A DNA stretch of 64,000 nt from Streblospio benedicti (taxonomy: Eukaryota; Annelida; Polychaeta; Spionida; Spionidae). Under the pieces are notes generated by a model. That model had not been told where the DNA came from. It worked only from the letters and a program-made list of their open reading frames with translations, and did not search any database. The DNA is taken from contig CM032660.1 in assembly GCA_019095985.1 (NCBI GenBank), forward strand, positions 33,597,556-33,661,555. Direction: 5' to 3'. This document shows positions 36,972 to 47,341 of this stretch, piece by piece. The position numbers and the translations under genes are program-made. The stretch's first letter is position 1. Each line of letters opens with the position of its first letter.

Positions 36972-39425
36972 CTATCCTTCCCGTCGCTGGTCACTGAGCA
37001 GCGGCCTGAGCTCGTCATCCAGGTCTCCGATCCTGACCTGGGGCAGCACGTACATGAGACGTGCCATGAAGAAGGCGGCGTCCCTCCTCAGGTAGGTGAA
37101 GCTGCGGATGTACAGGCGGATCTCCTCGTGGAGCTCATGCTCAGGCACATCTTCATATAGCACCACGATCAGCCGGTTCCTGCGAGTCGAGAAGTCGAAG
37201 GAGCGTGCCGTCACAAACTCCTGCATGCAGAACGTGCTCTGCATGAACGCTCGCGACACGATGCACAATGTCCTCTTGCTGTAGTGCACCGCTCGCTCCA
37301 CGTTCTCACCAATGCAGGTTCCTGCCTGAAAAGAAAGGACAACAGTACTGTTCTGGCTGAAGAACATTCACACCTTCGGATAGATGTATTCTTTTTAAAC
37401 ATGCCTATTTCTTAAATCAACATGAATTGATGTAATCTTTCAGCAATTTCAAGTGGCATACAATGTATACAAGCAGGTCCATGAACCCTATAACTTTTAC
37501 AAGACAAATGTCATCTAAGATTGAAATTATTTTGAATCCATCTGTAAACGTTAATAATTTACACAAATTGATATATGATTCTGATAACAAACATTATTAA
37601 CAGAGACATAATATGATAAACAAAACTATGTTTTTGTCTTATCGATACACTATAAACCAAAGCTGTTCTAACCTGGAAGTCGAGTTCGTGGCAGCAGACA
37701 CAGAAGCCGGCCCTGCCCAGGTCGGCCATCAGCTCTTGTGCAAACTCACTCTCCTCGTTACTGTAGGACAGGAACACGTCGAATCTCTTGTCTTCATTCT
37801 CACATTCGTCTTTGTCAAATGGATGGAACCCGTACTTGTTGTAGAGCCAGAACTTCCAGAGATAGCGCCATTTGTATGTGAGAACCCCCAGAAATACCAA
37901 GAATGCAATTGAAAGCACTGCTGATGTTGGTCCGATTATTGTGCTATCACATATAAATCTGGAGTTATCGAGGGTAGCCATTAGTTCACCTTTGTTGAAA
38001 GAACGGACCATCGCACGTAATTAAATCCCTTTCTTCTGAATCTGTGTTTTGATGAATCCAAGTTTTCATCCAGCGAATACCACAATCACAGTACCAAGGA
38101 TTGCCATGGAGATATGCTTTTGCAGGGAAATATTTCATATATATCTTGATTTCTTGCAATTCCTCAGGAAGTCTTTGTAACAGATTGTTGCTGATATCCA
38201 TGTGTTTTATTAAATAATCTTGGCCAAAGTACTCCAGTCGTTTTTTATTTTCCATTAGACCAAATTCAATTTTGAAATGTTCTAAGTGGTTATTTTGAAG
38301 GTATATTTCTGAGCGTGTGTTGATTTTCAATGTTACAGTTGACAGATGATTGAACGCCAGAGTAAGGGATGTAACTGACGGTAACAGGACGGTAAATACA
38401 GCTGGGTCAATAAAGGAAATATTATTGTCTGAAATATATACAGTAGTTAGTTTTCTTAAAGTGACTAAATTTCCATTTGATAAGAACATATTCGTTGTTA
38501 ATTTGGTCAGATGATTGTCATGAATGAAAAGCTTCTGAAGATTTGGAAACGCAGCAAAGAACCCCCTTCCTATGTGCGAAATGTGATTACCTCCAAGAAA
38601 TAAACATTCTAATTGTAAGAATTCAACAGTTGTATTGCTGGTGAACCATATATCTGCATTCAATTCAGTAAGATCGTTATATGATAGATCCAAATATCTG
38701 AGACTTGGAAACATAGTGAAAAAGCCTCGTCCAATGTGTGATATATTGTTATTTGCGAAACGTATATCTCTCAATATGTCATGTCGGGGTAATTCATGTC
38801 TGTAACGGGACATATTGGTGCCCAGAAATGTAAGATCATTGCCTTCCATGTACAGATTTTGAAGATTGGGAAAAGCAGAAAAGAATCTGTAATCAATGTG
38901 CGCAATGCCATTATGGTTGAAATTGAGTGTTTCTAAATTTAATAATTTAAGGCCATGAGTATTGCGAGAAATTGTTTCCAAGCTATGCAAGTTATTTTCT
39001 GATAGATCCAAATATTTCAGATTTGGAAATGCAGAAAGAAATCCTGGATATATCTGATGAATACTATTTGAACGTAACGTCATTTCAGTGAGTCTTTCTA
39101 GCTGAAAATCTAGACCATCCAACTGTGTTATCCCTGTCTTTTTAAAAGACAAGTAACTAATAGGCAAATTTCTTAACTCGGAGGGGAATGTCGCTATTCC
39201 GGAACCACTCATAACTAACCAGATGTATGTGTCTGTCATGTTCATAGCGTATCTATCCGACAATGCTTCCAATATGGCGGTATTCTCAGTCTCAGCGCAG
39301 CCTCCGGTTGTTAGAAAGTAAACAGGATCATTATATTCACCAAACTCGCACGTGCAGTTGAAGAACAAGCCAAAGCATACACTTAAAAGTGCCATTCTAA
39401 TTAATTCACAAATGGAAAAGTCCAA
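36972..39425 (-). CDS. TLR-D: class I Toll-like receptor with one frame break before the membrane segment
   Basis: Exon 1 runs 39425-37673 and exon 2 37325-36972, joined in phase 0 (GTTAGA donor, ttttcag acceptor). Without its single break it would be about 701 residues. The leader (MDFSICELIRMALLSVCFGLFFNCTC) may really start at the inner Met, matching TLR-C. About 13 LRRs follow, then LRRCT NPWYCDCGIRWMKTWI. In the LRRCT, at about 37998-38000, one extra base (ttctttc where TLR-A has ttcttc) shifts the frame, giving a stop after FFQQR; the next frame resumes with FNKGELMATLDNSRFIC, membrane helix and TIR. Exon 2 ends DQRREG with TAG where TLR-C has Tyr, while the old tail (GANRHIQVV-like) is still readable after it. 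As drawn it would be a soluble LRR ectodomain. Confidence 0.82.
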
Positions 39426-40227
39426 TCCAAATATAATGGAAATGGTAGTTATCCTGACTTGACTGTAATATTATGGACAAAACAACCAAAATGCTGCATT
39501 TTAAATGATTCACATCATGTGAACGGGTGCACCAGGATGCAAAATCCGATGCCAGTTTTATCGAGATGAATATGTGTACTTGAAAAGTACTCCGATATAC
39601 AGTAGAACCTTTGTATTAAGACCACCGGAAGGACTGGCCAACGTGGTCCAAAATATGGGGTCTCTCTATAGAGGTTCAACAGTGGCATCGTCATGAAGGC
39701 TTAGAACACGGACAAATTGTCTCAGTATGCATTTGGTCTCTATCAAGATTGGATTTTGTACTTCATAAAGGTTTGAGACTGTGACAAATTGTTCTAACGT
39801 AGAGCTGGTCTCTTTATAGAATTGTCTTAATTGGTGGTTCAAATGTGCGAAAATAGACATAAATAGAGCGGCTCCGCAACACTTGGCAAACCGTCTTGAT
39901 CATTGCTGCCCCCACCCCACCTCCTCCACTCCCACATCGCTTCACATAGCAGCAACGCCCCCCCCCCCACCATTCTCCTACACCCTCACAACACACCAGC
40001 GCTCTCCAACCCACTCCACTCTCACACCAAACCCATTCAATCAGTCCCCCCCACCCCCACCACCACCACTACACTCACCCACCCACCATTCACCTACACT
40101 CCCACGCCATACCCAGTGACTCATTCGCCCGACCTTCTACACAACACCAACACTCCCCCACCCTAACCTCCCTTCTCCCCCACCCATCACCCCTACCCTA
40201 TCTGTGGACTGCGCAGGGCTCTATTTC
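39426..40227. other. Upstream flank of TLR-D with a MITE relic and a C-rich tract
   Basis: 39598-39845 starts tacagtagaacctttg and contains several 'ggtctc'-type words of the pogo-like MITE family. 39900-40200 is a strongly strand-biased C/A/T tract dominated by CCACC and CACTCC words, which leaves proline/threonine-rich open frames that are probably not genes. Confidence 0.5.
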
Positions 40228-41324
40228 CCCTTTGCGTGTCTCGCTGTGGTTTGGCTGAAATTGGCCGGCTAAATATAGCAGCATGGCGGCGGCGGCGGCG
40301 GCGGCGGCGGTTTGATGGATTAGGAATGGCGCCCCAGAAACCGAGGCATTGGAAGAAGGCATTTTAGTGCAGCAGATCATGCCACAGTTGTGAGGTGGAC
40401 AATTAATGGTATTTGTAAGCTATATAAACATGAGGTTGATGGGAACTTTGTTGTACAGTGGAACCTGTCTTATTCGGACATATTTGCAAGAAGCGAAAAG
40501 GCAGATGGCCTTAAAAGAGAGGTACACTTTGTATATGCCATATAGGAAAGGTGTAAGGTGTCCGCATAAGACAGTTGTCCATCAATGTAGGCCATCAGCA
40601 TGAACATAGCAGGCAAAGCTATGATTTTAAGATGTCAAAATACATGGAGTGCTTCACTGAAATCTTCCAGATGATTTATAGGATGTTCAAAACATTTGCT
40701 TGTCTACCCTTTGATTTTTTAGAAACTGCTGGGTACTTTGAGGAAATCTATTATATAGATTACAGCCTGAGATGTAATACATACAATACTATAATTTTGT
40801 CACATTGCCTGTCCTGATGCTAGTCCAGATTACTGGCAGATCCAGGGAGTCAGGCGGCACCCCTCATACCCCCAGCAACTAAAAAAGAGTTATTTTCCTC
40901 ATGTATGATTTTCATGGGCTATGTTGAGCGTCTATTAGGGTTCCAAAGTCATGTGTTGCACTGGTTGTGCCCACATCACTTCTGCCAGTGTAGACACCAA
41001 AGTTGAAGAGACACTAGCACCAGGGCTGGGATTCTCTAACTAATTCTACGTCGGAATCTTACATTTAGTCAGGACGCACAACAATCTCACCCCTGCTCAA
41101 ACTTTATGTATAAATCATAAAGGAGAAATGGTTGCATTTGTTATGTGCATTTTTACAATTTTCCCCGTGCCTTAAGTTATAGTGTCAGACAATCTATATC
41201 ATTGTTACTATTGATCTACACTTTGTCTCCTCATCACGGAAGCAGGTAATGCGTAACACTGAACAGTGAAAGAATAATAGGAGATAACATTTGGAAATTA
41301 AATGGGAATTTCTAAACATGCAGC

Positions 41325-41440
41325 CTACCGGTGCGTGCGGAGAGGATCCGCAAACAATTGACCACATCGTACATGAATGGGAACTGCGTACGTTCTGTTC
41401 AGACTTTGACCTCAGGGAGTCAGTCTAACACTGGTTGAAG
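41325..41440 (+). mobile_element. Fragment of a non-LTR retrotransposon (LINE) C-terminus
   Basis: The plus strand encodes ACGEDPQTIDHIVHEW followed by ELRTFC. A C-G-x-x-x-Q/E-T-x-x-H motif followed by a hydrophobic helix is the usual zinc-knuckle end of LINE ORF2 proteins. Only about 35 codons are visible; the final Cys of the motif reads Trp. Absent from the duplicate block, so inserted after, or deleted from copy 2. Confidence 0.4.
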
Positions 41441-41752
41441 ATATGATGATGTGCCAGCACAGACGTGATTTTATAAGGTGCCATTCACTTCGAATATCCT
41501 CGAGTATTTCTCATCTGACGCACCGGTTAACAATTGAGAATAAACATTCGTCCCTGTGAGACTGTGGCATCATGTCCCGTCTGCAAAAAAAATCGTAATG
41601 AGCAAATAGACTCTTGTAAATCCGCCATAGCATTAGTCTGGCAGCAAGAGGATTGTCAGATCATGGTTGGAAGTTGTGATGGGATCAGTGGAAGCTTGTT
41701 ACAGCGTGATCCGTCAATTGACATAGAAAATGTATAAAAAAAAGTCACAAAC

Positions 41753-41895
41753 TACAGGGGAACCTCCAATTAAGATTACCTCTCTACGAACACCATGTCT
41801 ATAATAAGACCATTTCTTACGACCACAATCCTTCATGAAGGCACCAACACGAACCTCCATAAAGAGACCGCCATGTTAATGAGACCTCCTGATCC
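41753..41895. mobile_element. pogo-like MITE relic
   Basis: Starts tacaggggaacctccaatta and repeats 'aagaccatttcttacgacc' type words. Its counterpart in the second duplication copy is 54168-54312, so it was present before the duplication. Confidence 0.5.
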
Positions 41896-42737
41896 GTACT
41901 CTGGCTAGTTTCGATAGTTTTTCACCCCAAAAGTGTAAATTTCATGAGGTTGTTTTACATTTCCGCCTGCGTTTGCAAACACATAACCCATGATCGCAAC
42001 GCCTTCCTCCCTTTCCCGAAACTTTGGATCTGCTAGCTGTGGCGAGCTGTATAGTGCAGTGTGTCAGGTAGTGCGTATGTGCTGTGCCAGGTACAAGCAT
42101 AGGACCGTGAAGCTTATAGCCTTGTGATGGTATAACACTACAATTTGAGCATTCCATGTGACCACTCCATCCCCTATTCAATGCAATGTTTATCTATTCA
42201 TTGCTATGATGCAATCTATTTTGACCGCATCACCTAGTATCAAACAATGAATATCAAAAACTCACTATATTGCTAAAAAATGCTTTGGCCATTACTTGTT
42301 TCATGACCTGTATTTTATAGGCCTACAGTGCTTGCATTTGGCGTATATGTGAAATTGCCATAAAATAAATAACCATTACATAAATCCCCAATACAATGAC
42401 ATGTCTGGACAAATAGCCCCCCTAGAAAATTAAGCATCTGTCCATTTTCCATTTGCATTTCTGTCTGTTCCATTAATGCACTCAGATGATGGTGTTTTTT
42501 CTTCCCTAAATCCCCGATGTGTTCAGCCAGCCATGTCACGTGATGAACCGCCATCTTGTTGTTCACTATTCACCTCTGTCTGTGTTTTTAGGAGCTGCCT
42601 CAGGTCGTATTTATTGATCCGCAGAACGAGTATCGATCGTGTTCAGTAGCACTTTATTGGGCCATAAAAGCGGGGCTGGTTTCTAACAACAGGATGATGA
42701 ACCTGTCTGTTTCTGGAAGAATGTTGGGGCATGATAA

Positions 42738-42921
42738 TACAGTAGAACCTCCAATTAAGACAACTTCGTTAAAGAGGCAATCTTTATCATAGGAAGATTT
42801 CTTGTGCGGTGCGGTCACAAACAAAATACAAAGACATTTAAGAGACCGCTATGAACATCCGTACATCGACCACCTTTAGCGTCATTTACGAGGGTGGTCT
42901 TAATAGAGAGAGTTTACTGTA
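42738..42921. mobile_element. pogo-like MITE
   Basis: tacagtagaacctccaatta at the left and the complement-like gagagagtttactgta at the right, TA at both edges, 184 bp. There is no counterpart in the second duplication copy. Confidence 0.6.
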
Positions 42922-43479
42922 GGCATGCGATTGTCTGGAGGAGTTCATTGGGAGAGCGTTGGGGGCTTCCCTCTACAAATAACCAAACGCTGCATTTTGT
43001 AATTGAGCATCAAACCATTTTTTTGTGTTGATGATTAAAGGTTATGTTTGGAGAAAAGAACACTTTGGTTTTAAGCAACAATGGAATATGTCCACGAAGA
43101 CACCTGCCATGTAAGGACACCTGTCTTATGTGGACACTTGTGCTATTTCGTCTTTTCCCATGGGATGAATTCCTGTATATCATATAAAAAGTGACCCCTT
43201 CTTTTAAGGCCACCTGTCGCATGGCTCTATTCTCACTTCTCCCAAAGGTGTCATGAGAGAGGGCGTTAATAGCATTTTTAGCTCTTGACCAATCTCTTTG
43301 TTGTACTTGTATAACTAATAAATATGATTAAACCAAATGTGTTCACGTACGACAGGTTCCACTGTACTTTGAAAACATTTAATTACTCGACCATCTTTTT
43401 TGAGAAGCAAACACAATAAAAACAGTTGTGCAAAAATAGTAAGCTGTTTACATTGCTATTCTATGAACCAGTCATCATA

Positions 43480-43515
43480 ATTGCTTTTTTTCTTCTTTCA
43501 GGTAAGTCCATGCTC
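43480..43515 (+). other. Candidate recursive splice site, copy 1
   Basis: A polypyrimidine run (gctttttttcttctttcag) is followed directly by gtaagt, so an acceptor AG (43500-43501) abuts a donor GT (43502-43503). This is the form of zero-length-exon ratchet points known from long insect and vertebrate introns. The same junction is kept in the duplicate block at 55118-55150. Confidence 0.35.
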
Positions 43516-44130
43516 TATCCTCTCCTACAGGTCGTAAGTTCCCTGGATATACTATAACGTACTTTGTAAAATGACCACTTTTGATCCAACTATGCTGTTT
43601 TTAGACTCTTTCATACACTTTAATTTAAACCTATCTACAAAGAATACTAGCCCCCATTTTCTTACATCCTCTCGTGTCTGCATGGACTAAAACACAGCTT
43701 GAGGGTGAAACACATTTATCAAATGATGTTTATAAATATTTTTAGTAGAACGTCTTTCATGACTAATAGTAGTCCACCTTTGCATCGATGGGCATGGACA
43801 TTGGTGGCTATTGGCGGCTTTTTAGACATTAACTTTCCACTCCTGGTCATCTACACAAATGATTAGACGGGTGCAAAGTGGAAACTATGGATAGTGGAAG
43901 ATTTTGTCGTCCGCTTCTTTTGTCGATTTATGAAATAGTGTTTATAAGCATTTTCAGTAGAATATCTTTCATAGAAAATAATAATCCTTTTTAAAGTACA
44001 TACTCGTACTAAATTCTGTGCATTAAATTCATAATCATAAAACTGGTTTCCAATGTGCAAGTTTTGGAGGGATCTGGACAGTCAGATACATATAATTGCG
44101 CTTGATCACCAACGCTGTTTGCGTTATGGA

Positions 44131-44826
44131 CATGTTTACCAAGATGGTGGTCAAATTTGTGCATTTATCTTATTCAAATTGTAATTTAATGGCTGAAATA
44201 AATACAAATACAAATTAAAATCCTCGTTTTTGAAGCTGTGATTTAATACAATGTAATGAGCACGCTTACTGCTTAGTATAAGAATTTTACATTGAGAAAG
44301 CAATGGTGAAAGCCAGAAGCTCTAAAGCAAACTTGACACAGTGTAAATACTTCCTGCATATATTGTAAGAAAGTAATCTTATACAAAGTTAATATCAGAT
44401 ATATGAAAATAATATGCAATCCTACAAAATATCTATACATGTATATTTTACTGTTACACATTATATTATAGAAACGTAAGAATCGTTCTCCTCTCCTACT
44501 GTGACATCAAGAACAACCTGTGAGAAAATTCAAATAGGATATACAGAGCTAACGTTTCATATTACTTGATTTACTATTGAAACTAACATTTGATTGTAAA
44601 CTTACAAAGCATTGTTCCATTTTTAATTTACAAACTAATTGTTGAAAGAAATTAGTAAACAATATATGCCCTGGTATTAATATAGATTCCAATTTGTAGG
44701 GTAGAATATAATTGTACTGAACGGAAACTGTATACCAGAAAGTGACAAATATATCATAAAAGCATTAAAGGAAACTCAATTTTACATACATTTCAACAGT
44801 ACACTAACTTTTCCTAACCCACCGAC
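44131..44826. other. Distal 3' flank of TLR-E
   Basis: On the minus strand 44740-44590 (acaattatattctaccctac, aaattggaatctatattaat) matches the 3' flanks of TLR-B (about 26920-26960) and TLR-C (about 30570-30610). It therefore belongs to the TLR-E downstream region, displaced by the transposon at 44827-46521. No gene seen. Confidence 0.5.
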
Positions 44827-46521
44827 ACCCCCAATTTCATATAGCCGATGCTAGCTCCAGATGCTCCAAAACACCTCAGATATGTCATTTTGTGTGGATC
44901 GTGTGTGATCTGGCCTCAAATGTGGAGTGATTGGGCTGATTTGGCAGACAATGGGCACTATTGGCCGGGTCTGAGCTGGTTTGTGTTTGTTAGCTTATGT
45001 CCTCCGGTGATGATTTATTGATTTGGTAATTGGCACTAAGTCATACCATCTGCGTGCTTTGGGGGCTGTCTGAGGGCTTTCTTTAGCATTTGAAACATCT
45101 TGGTGTCTTTCTGCTTAACTGTAGCCTCGTCTGGTGCTTTGGGAAGATGTATCGTCAACAGATGACACCGTAAGATCAGCCACTACATTTATATTCTGAA
45201 GCAATTGACGCATGAAATAAAAGCATCAGTTCTAACAGTTCAGTTGTTCACGATGATCCATGATTAATGCTCTCTTCCTGGATGATACAATTCTACCTGG
45301 TTCTGGCCCAAACATGTAGAAGTGATATTAACCTTTTTCGGCCTGTGGGATCCCGTTTTGGATTATTGAGTTGTTGATCGGGATCAACGTTTTAGCTTTT
45401 CTGGGTGGTCTGGAAGGCTAACCTGTTCATTGTAAGGTCTTTCCAATGAACAGTCAGCTTGCTGACTATTTTCATACAGACGTCCCCGTCTTATGGTGTG
45501 CTGTTTCCGAATTGTCACACGAGCCTGCTTTCTCATGAGCCTACCTACACAATATGCACATGCGGCACTACAAAAAGGCTGAAAAATTTTTTTTTCATTG
45601 CTGTTTGCCTCTCTGAAGGGGTAACCTCAAACACGTTTTCACGATGATTAGGCAATGAGTAGTAGGTTTAACAATAGCAGCCGTTGCACTTCTCCTTGCT
45701 TCAGAAAAGAAGGGAGATTGAAACAGAATGCTGAAGAAGATGAAGATGGTGATGCTTCAGAGGGCTCTGAAGCTCCTCAAATGGATGCTGGTCACCAGCA
45801 ACTTCCATATAGTCAGACGAGACTGTGGATGTGGCTTTGAATCAGTCATGAATTTCGTCTGTTGTAAAGTCATTTCACCAACCTCAAACTGAGAATAGAC
45901 GACGCAGATGGTTCCTGTAATTTGATGAGTATGACGCCTGTCCTGTTTGAATAGATTTTGCACAGAATAGAGCCACGGACACCAAAGCGAAACACCGGGT
46001 GGCGGAAACGTATTACTCGGGGGCGCTAGCTGATCGTCACCCTGTCATGCGGCAGCAGGTGATAAATACCCCACGTTGCCCTATGATGCCAGGTTAGTCG
46101 TAATCACGGCGTTCGTAGTCCAATTTTTCAGAGCGATCCGTAAAGGGGTTGGTGCCGAACTGATGCACCTACCCCAGGGTGTAAATGGTTGGCGAGAAGT
46201 GGCTGCAGAATTCCAAAGAAGACTACGGCTCTAGATGGCGAACGGATTCGTATTAGGAAGCCACGCAACTCAGGAAACATTTACTACAACTACCATTTTC
46301 TCATTGGTGTTATTGGCCCTCGTTGAAATTCATGTATGCTGGTGTGGGCGGTGATGGCCACCACCCCGAATTTCAGGTAGTCAATAGTAGTGAGTTTACT
46401 CTTCGTCTTCATCTTGCTACGTAATAAATATTGATCCATTTAATCCAATCGACCCTGACATGACAAATATGACGTCTTTTGGAGCATCTGGAGCTAGCAT
46501 TGACTATGTAAAATTGGGGGT
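44827..46521 (+). mobile_element. PIF/Harbinger-like DNA transposon, decayed, 1.7 kb
   Basis: Inverted ends of about 45 bp: the left end acccccaatttcatatagcc (44827) is matched by the complement of 46476-46521, both containing the word gctagctccagatgctccaa. Inside, on the plus strand, 46180-46214 reads VNGWREVAAEF and 46234-46320 reads DGERIRIRKPRNSG followed by YYNY. These match the Harbinger DDE nuclease region (W..IA.EF, then DG...I..P..SGS.YYNYK). Stops and shifted frames break it, for example between those two segments and after LIGVIGPR. A second open frame (45655-45840), Glu/Asp-rich, could be the remains of the accessory DNA-binding protein. The 3-bp target duplication is not obvious. 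Confidence 0.65.
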
Positions 46522-47341
46522 TAACAGAAGATGTGCACAATATTCATATGAACATATCTATTGGCTACACATGCATGTATGTTGATCACAAACACGTGTG
46601 TTCAATAAATACTACGTAAAATAAAGACTGGATATCTAGAATACATACAGAATTATTTCATTCATTCCGCATATTAGTGCTTTGCATATTAATATTCAAG
46701 GCTTAACAATATACAAGCTGATGAAATACGCCTGATCAGTGCTTCAACCAAACGACCCTAATAGAGTAAAATACATGTAGGTGTCCATTTTGAACCCAAC
46801 CATTTTATGTAGTTCACTTTTCAATTTATGATCTTACACGTTGTTATTCTTAACCTAACAAAATAATCTTCACTCCTAATAATGGCAAGATATGAGCTTG
46901 ACAACTTAGTAAAAGGACTCCAATGAAAGAAAAATGTCACTGCACCCTGCATGTTCTATTCTCAATAGGTGTCAAATAGTTTATATACGTCCTAATATTC
47001 AACCAAATCAAATAATTTACAGTCTTGATAATGGCGAGATTATAAGGTGACAAATAGTTTAAAGGTAAAGAAGAAATACCAAGCAGAAAAAAATCACAAG
47101 TATACCCTTGGTGTCCGAATGGACCCCTTGTGTACTGATTAGGGAAAACCAATATAATATTTTTCAAAGAAAAGTTTGAAAACGGTTATATCCCATGTGT
47201 CTGGACTTGCCTAATCACCCCATCAACTCCTTCCCTTCATCTACCCACCTACATGTACACCCCTAGACTTCCCTATCTGCCCCGTAGAATTCCCGGCTAA
47301 CATGTCCCTGCCTACACCTGTAAAGCCTGCGTCCCCATCTC
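46522..47341. other. Proximal 3' flank of TLR-E
   Basis: Between the Harbinger element and the TLR-E stop codon. 47215-47340 is a C/T-rich stretch. No gene seen. Confidence 0.4.

Larger units (their letters stand above)
40454..43366. mobile_element. 2.9-kb element with pogo-like ends, decayed
   Basis: Bounded by perfect 16-bp inverted ends: TACAGTGGAACCTGTC at 40454 and its complement at 43351-43366. Sub-terminal sequence is also inverted (ggccttaaaagagaggtaca near 40508; complement near 43195), so the inverted repeats extend over about 150 bp or more. TA at both edges fits a Tc1/mariner-superfamily (pogo) insertion. No transposase frame was recognised inside. It may also be two related MITEs facing each other. 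The counterpart in the duplicated block is 52544-54652. Confidence 0.5.
40228..44130. repeat. Segmental duplication, copy 1 (upstream of TLR-D)
   Basis: Colinear with 52410-56065. Matching anchors include: 40260-40275 with 52440-52455 (ggctaaatatagcagc), 40575-40612 with 52672-52692 (taggccatcagcatgaac), 40955-41000 with 53945-53980 (ttgtgcccacatcact), 43497-43520 with 55135-55160 (tcaggtaagtccatgctct) and 44075-44130 with 55995-56060 (tctggacagtcagata, caacgctgtttgcgttatg). Copy 1 has gained a MITE (42738-42921), a LINE fragment (about 41325-41440) and a longer CGG run (40285-40310). Confidence 0.8.

Noticed and set aside
39883-40166. Pro/Thr/His-rich open frames
   Set aside because: Product of the C-rich low-complexity tract; no ATG context, domain or splice site.
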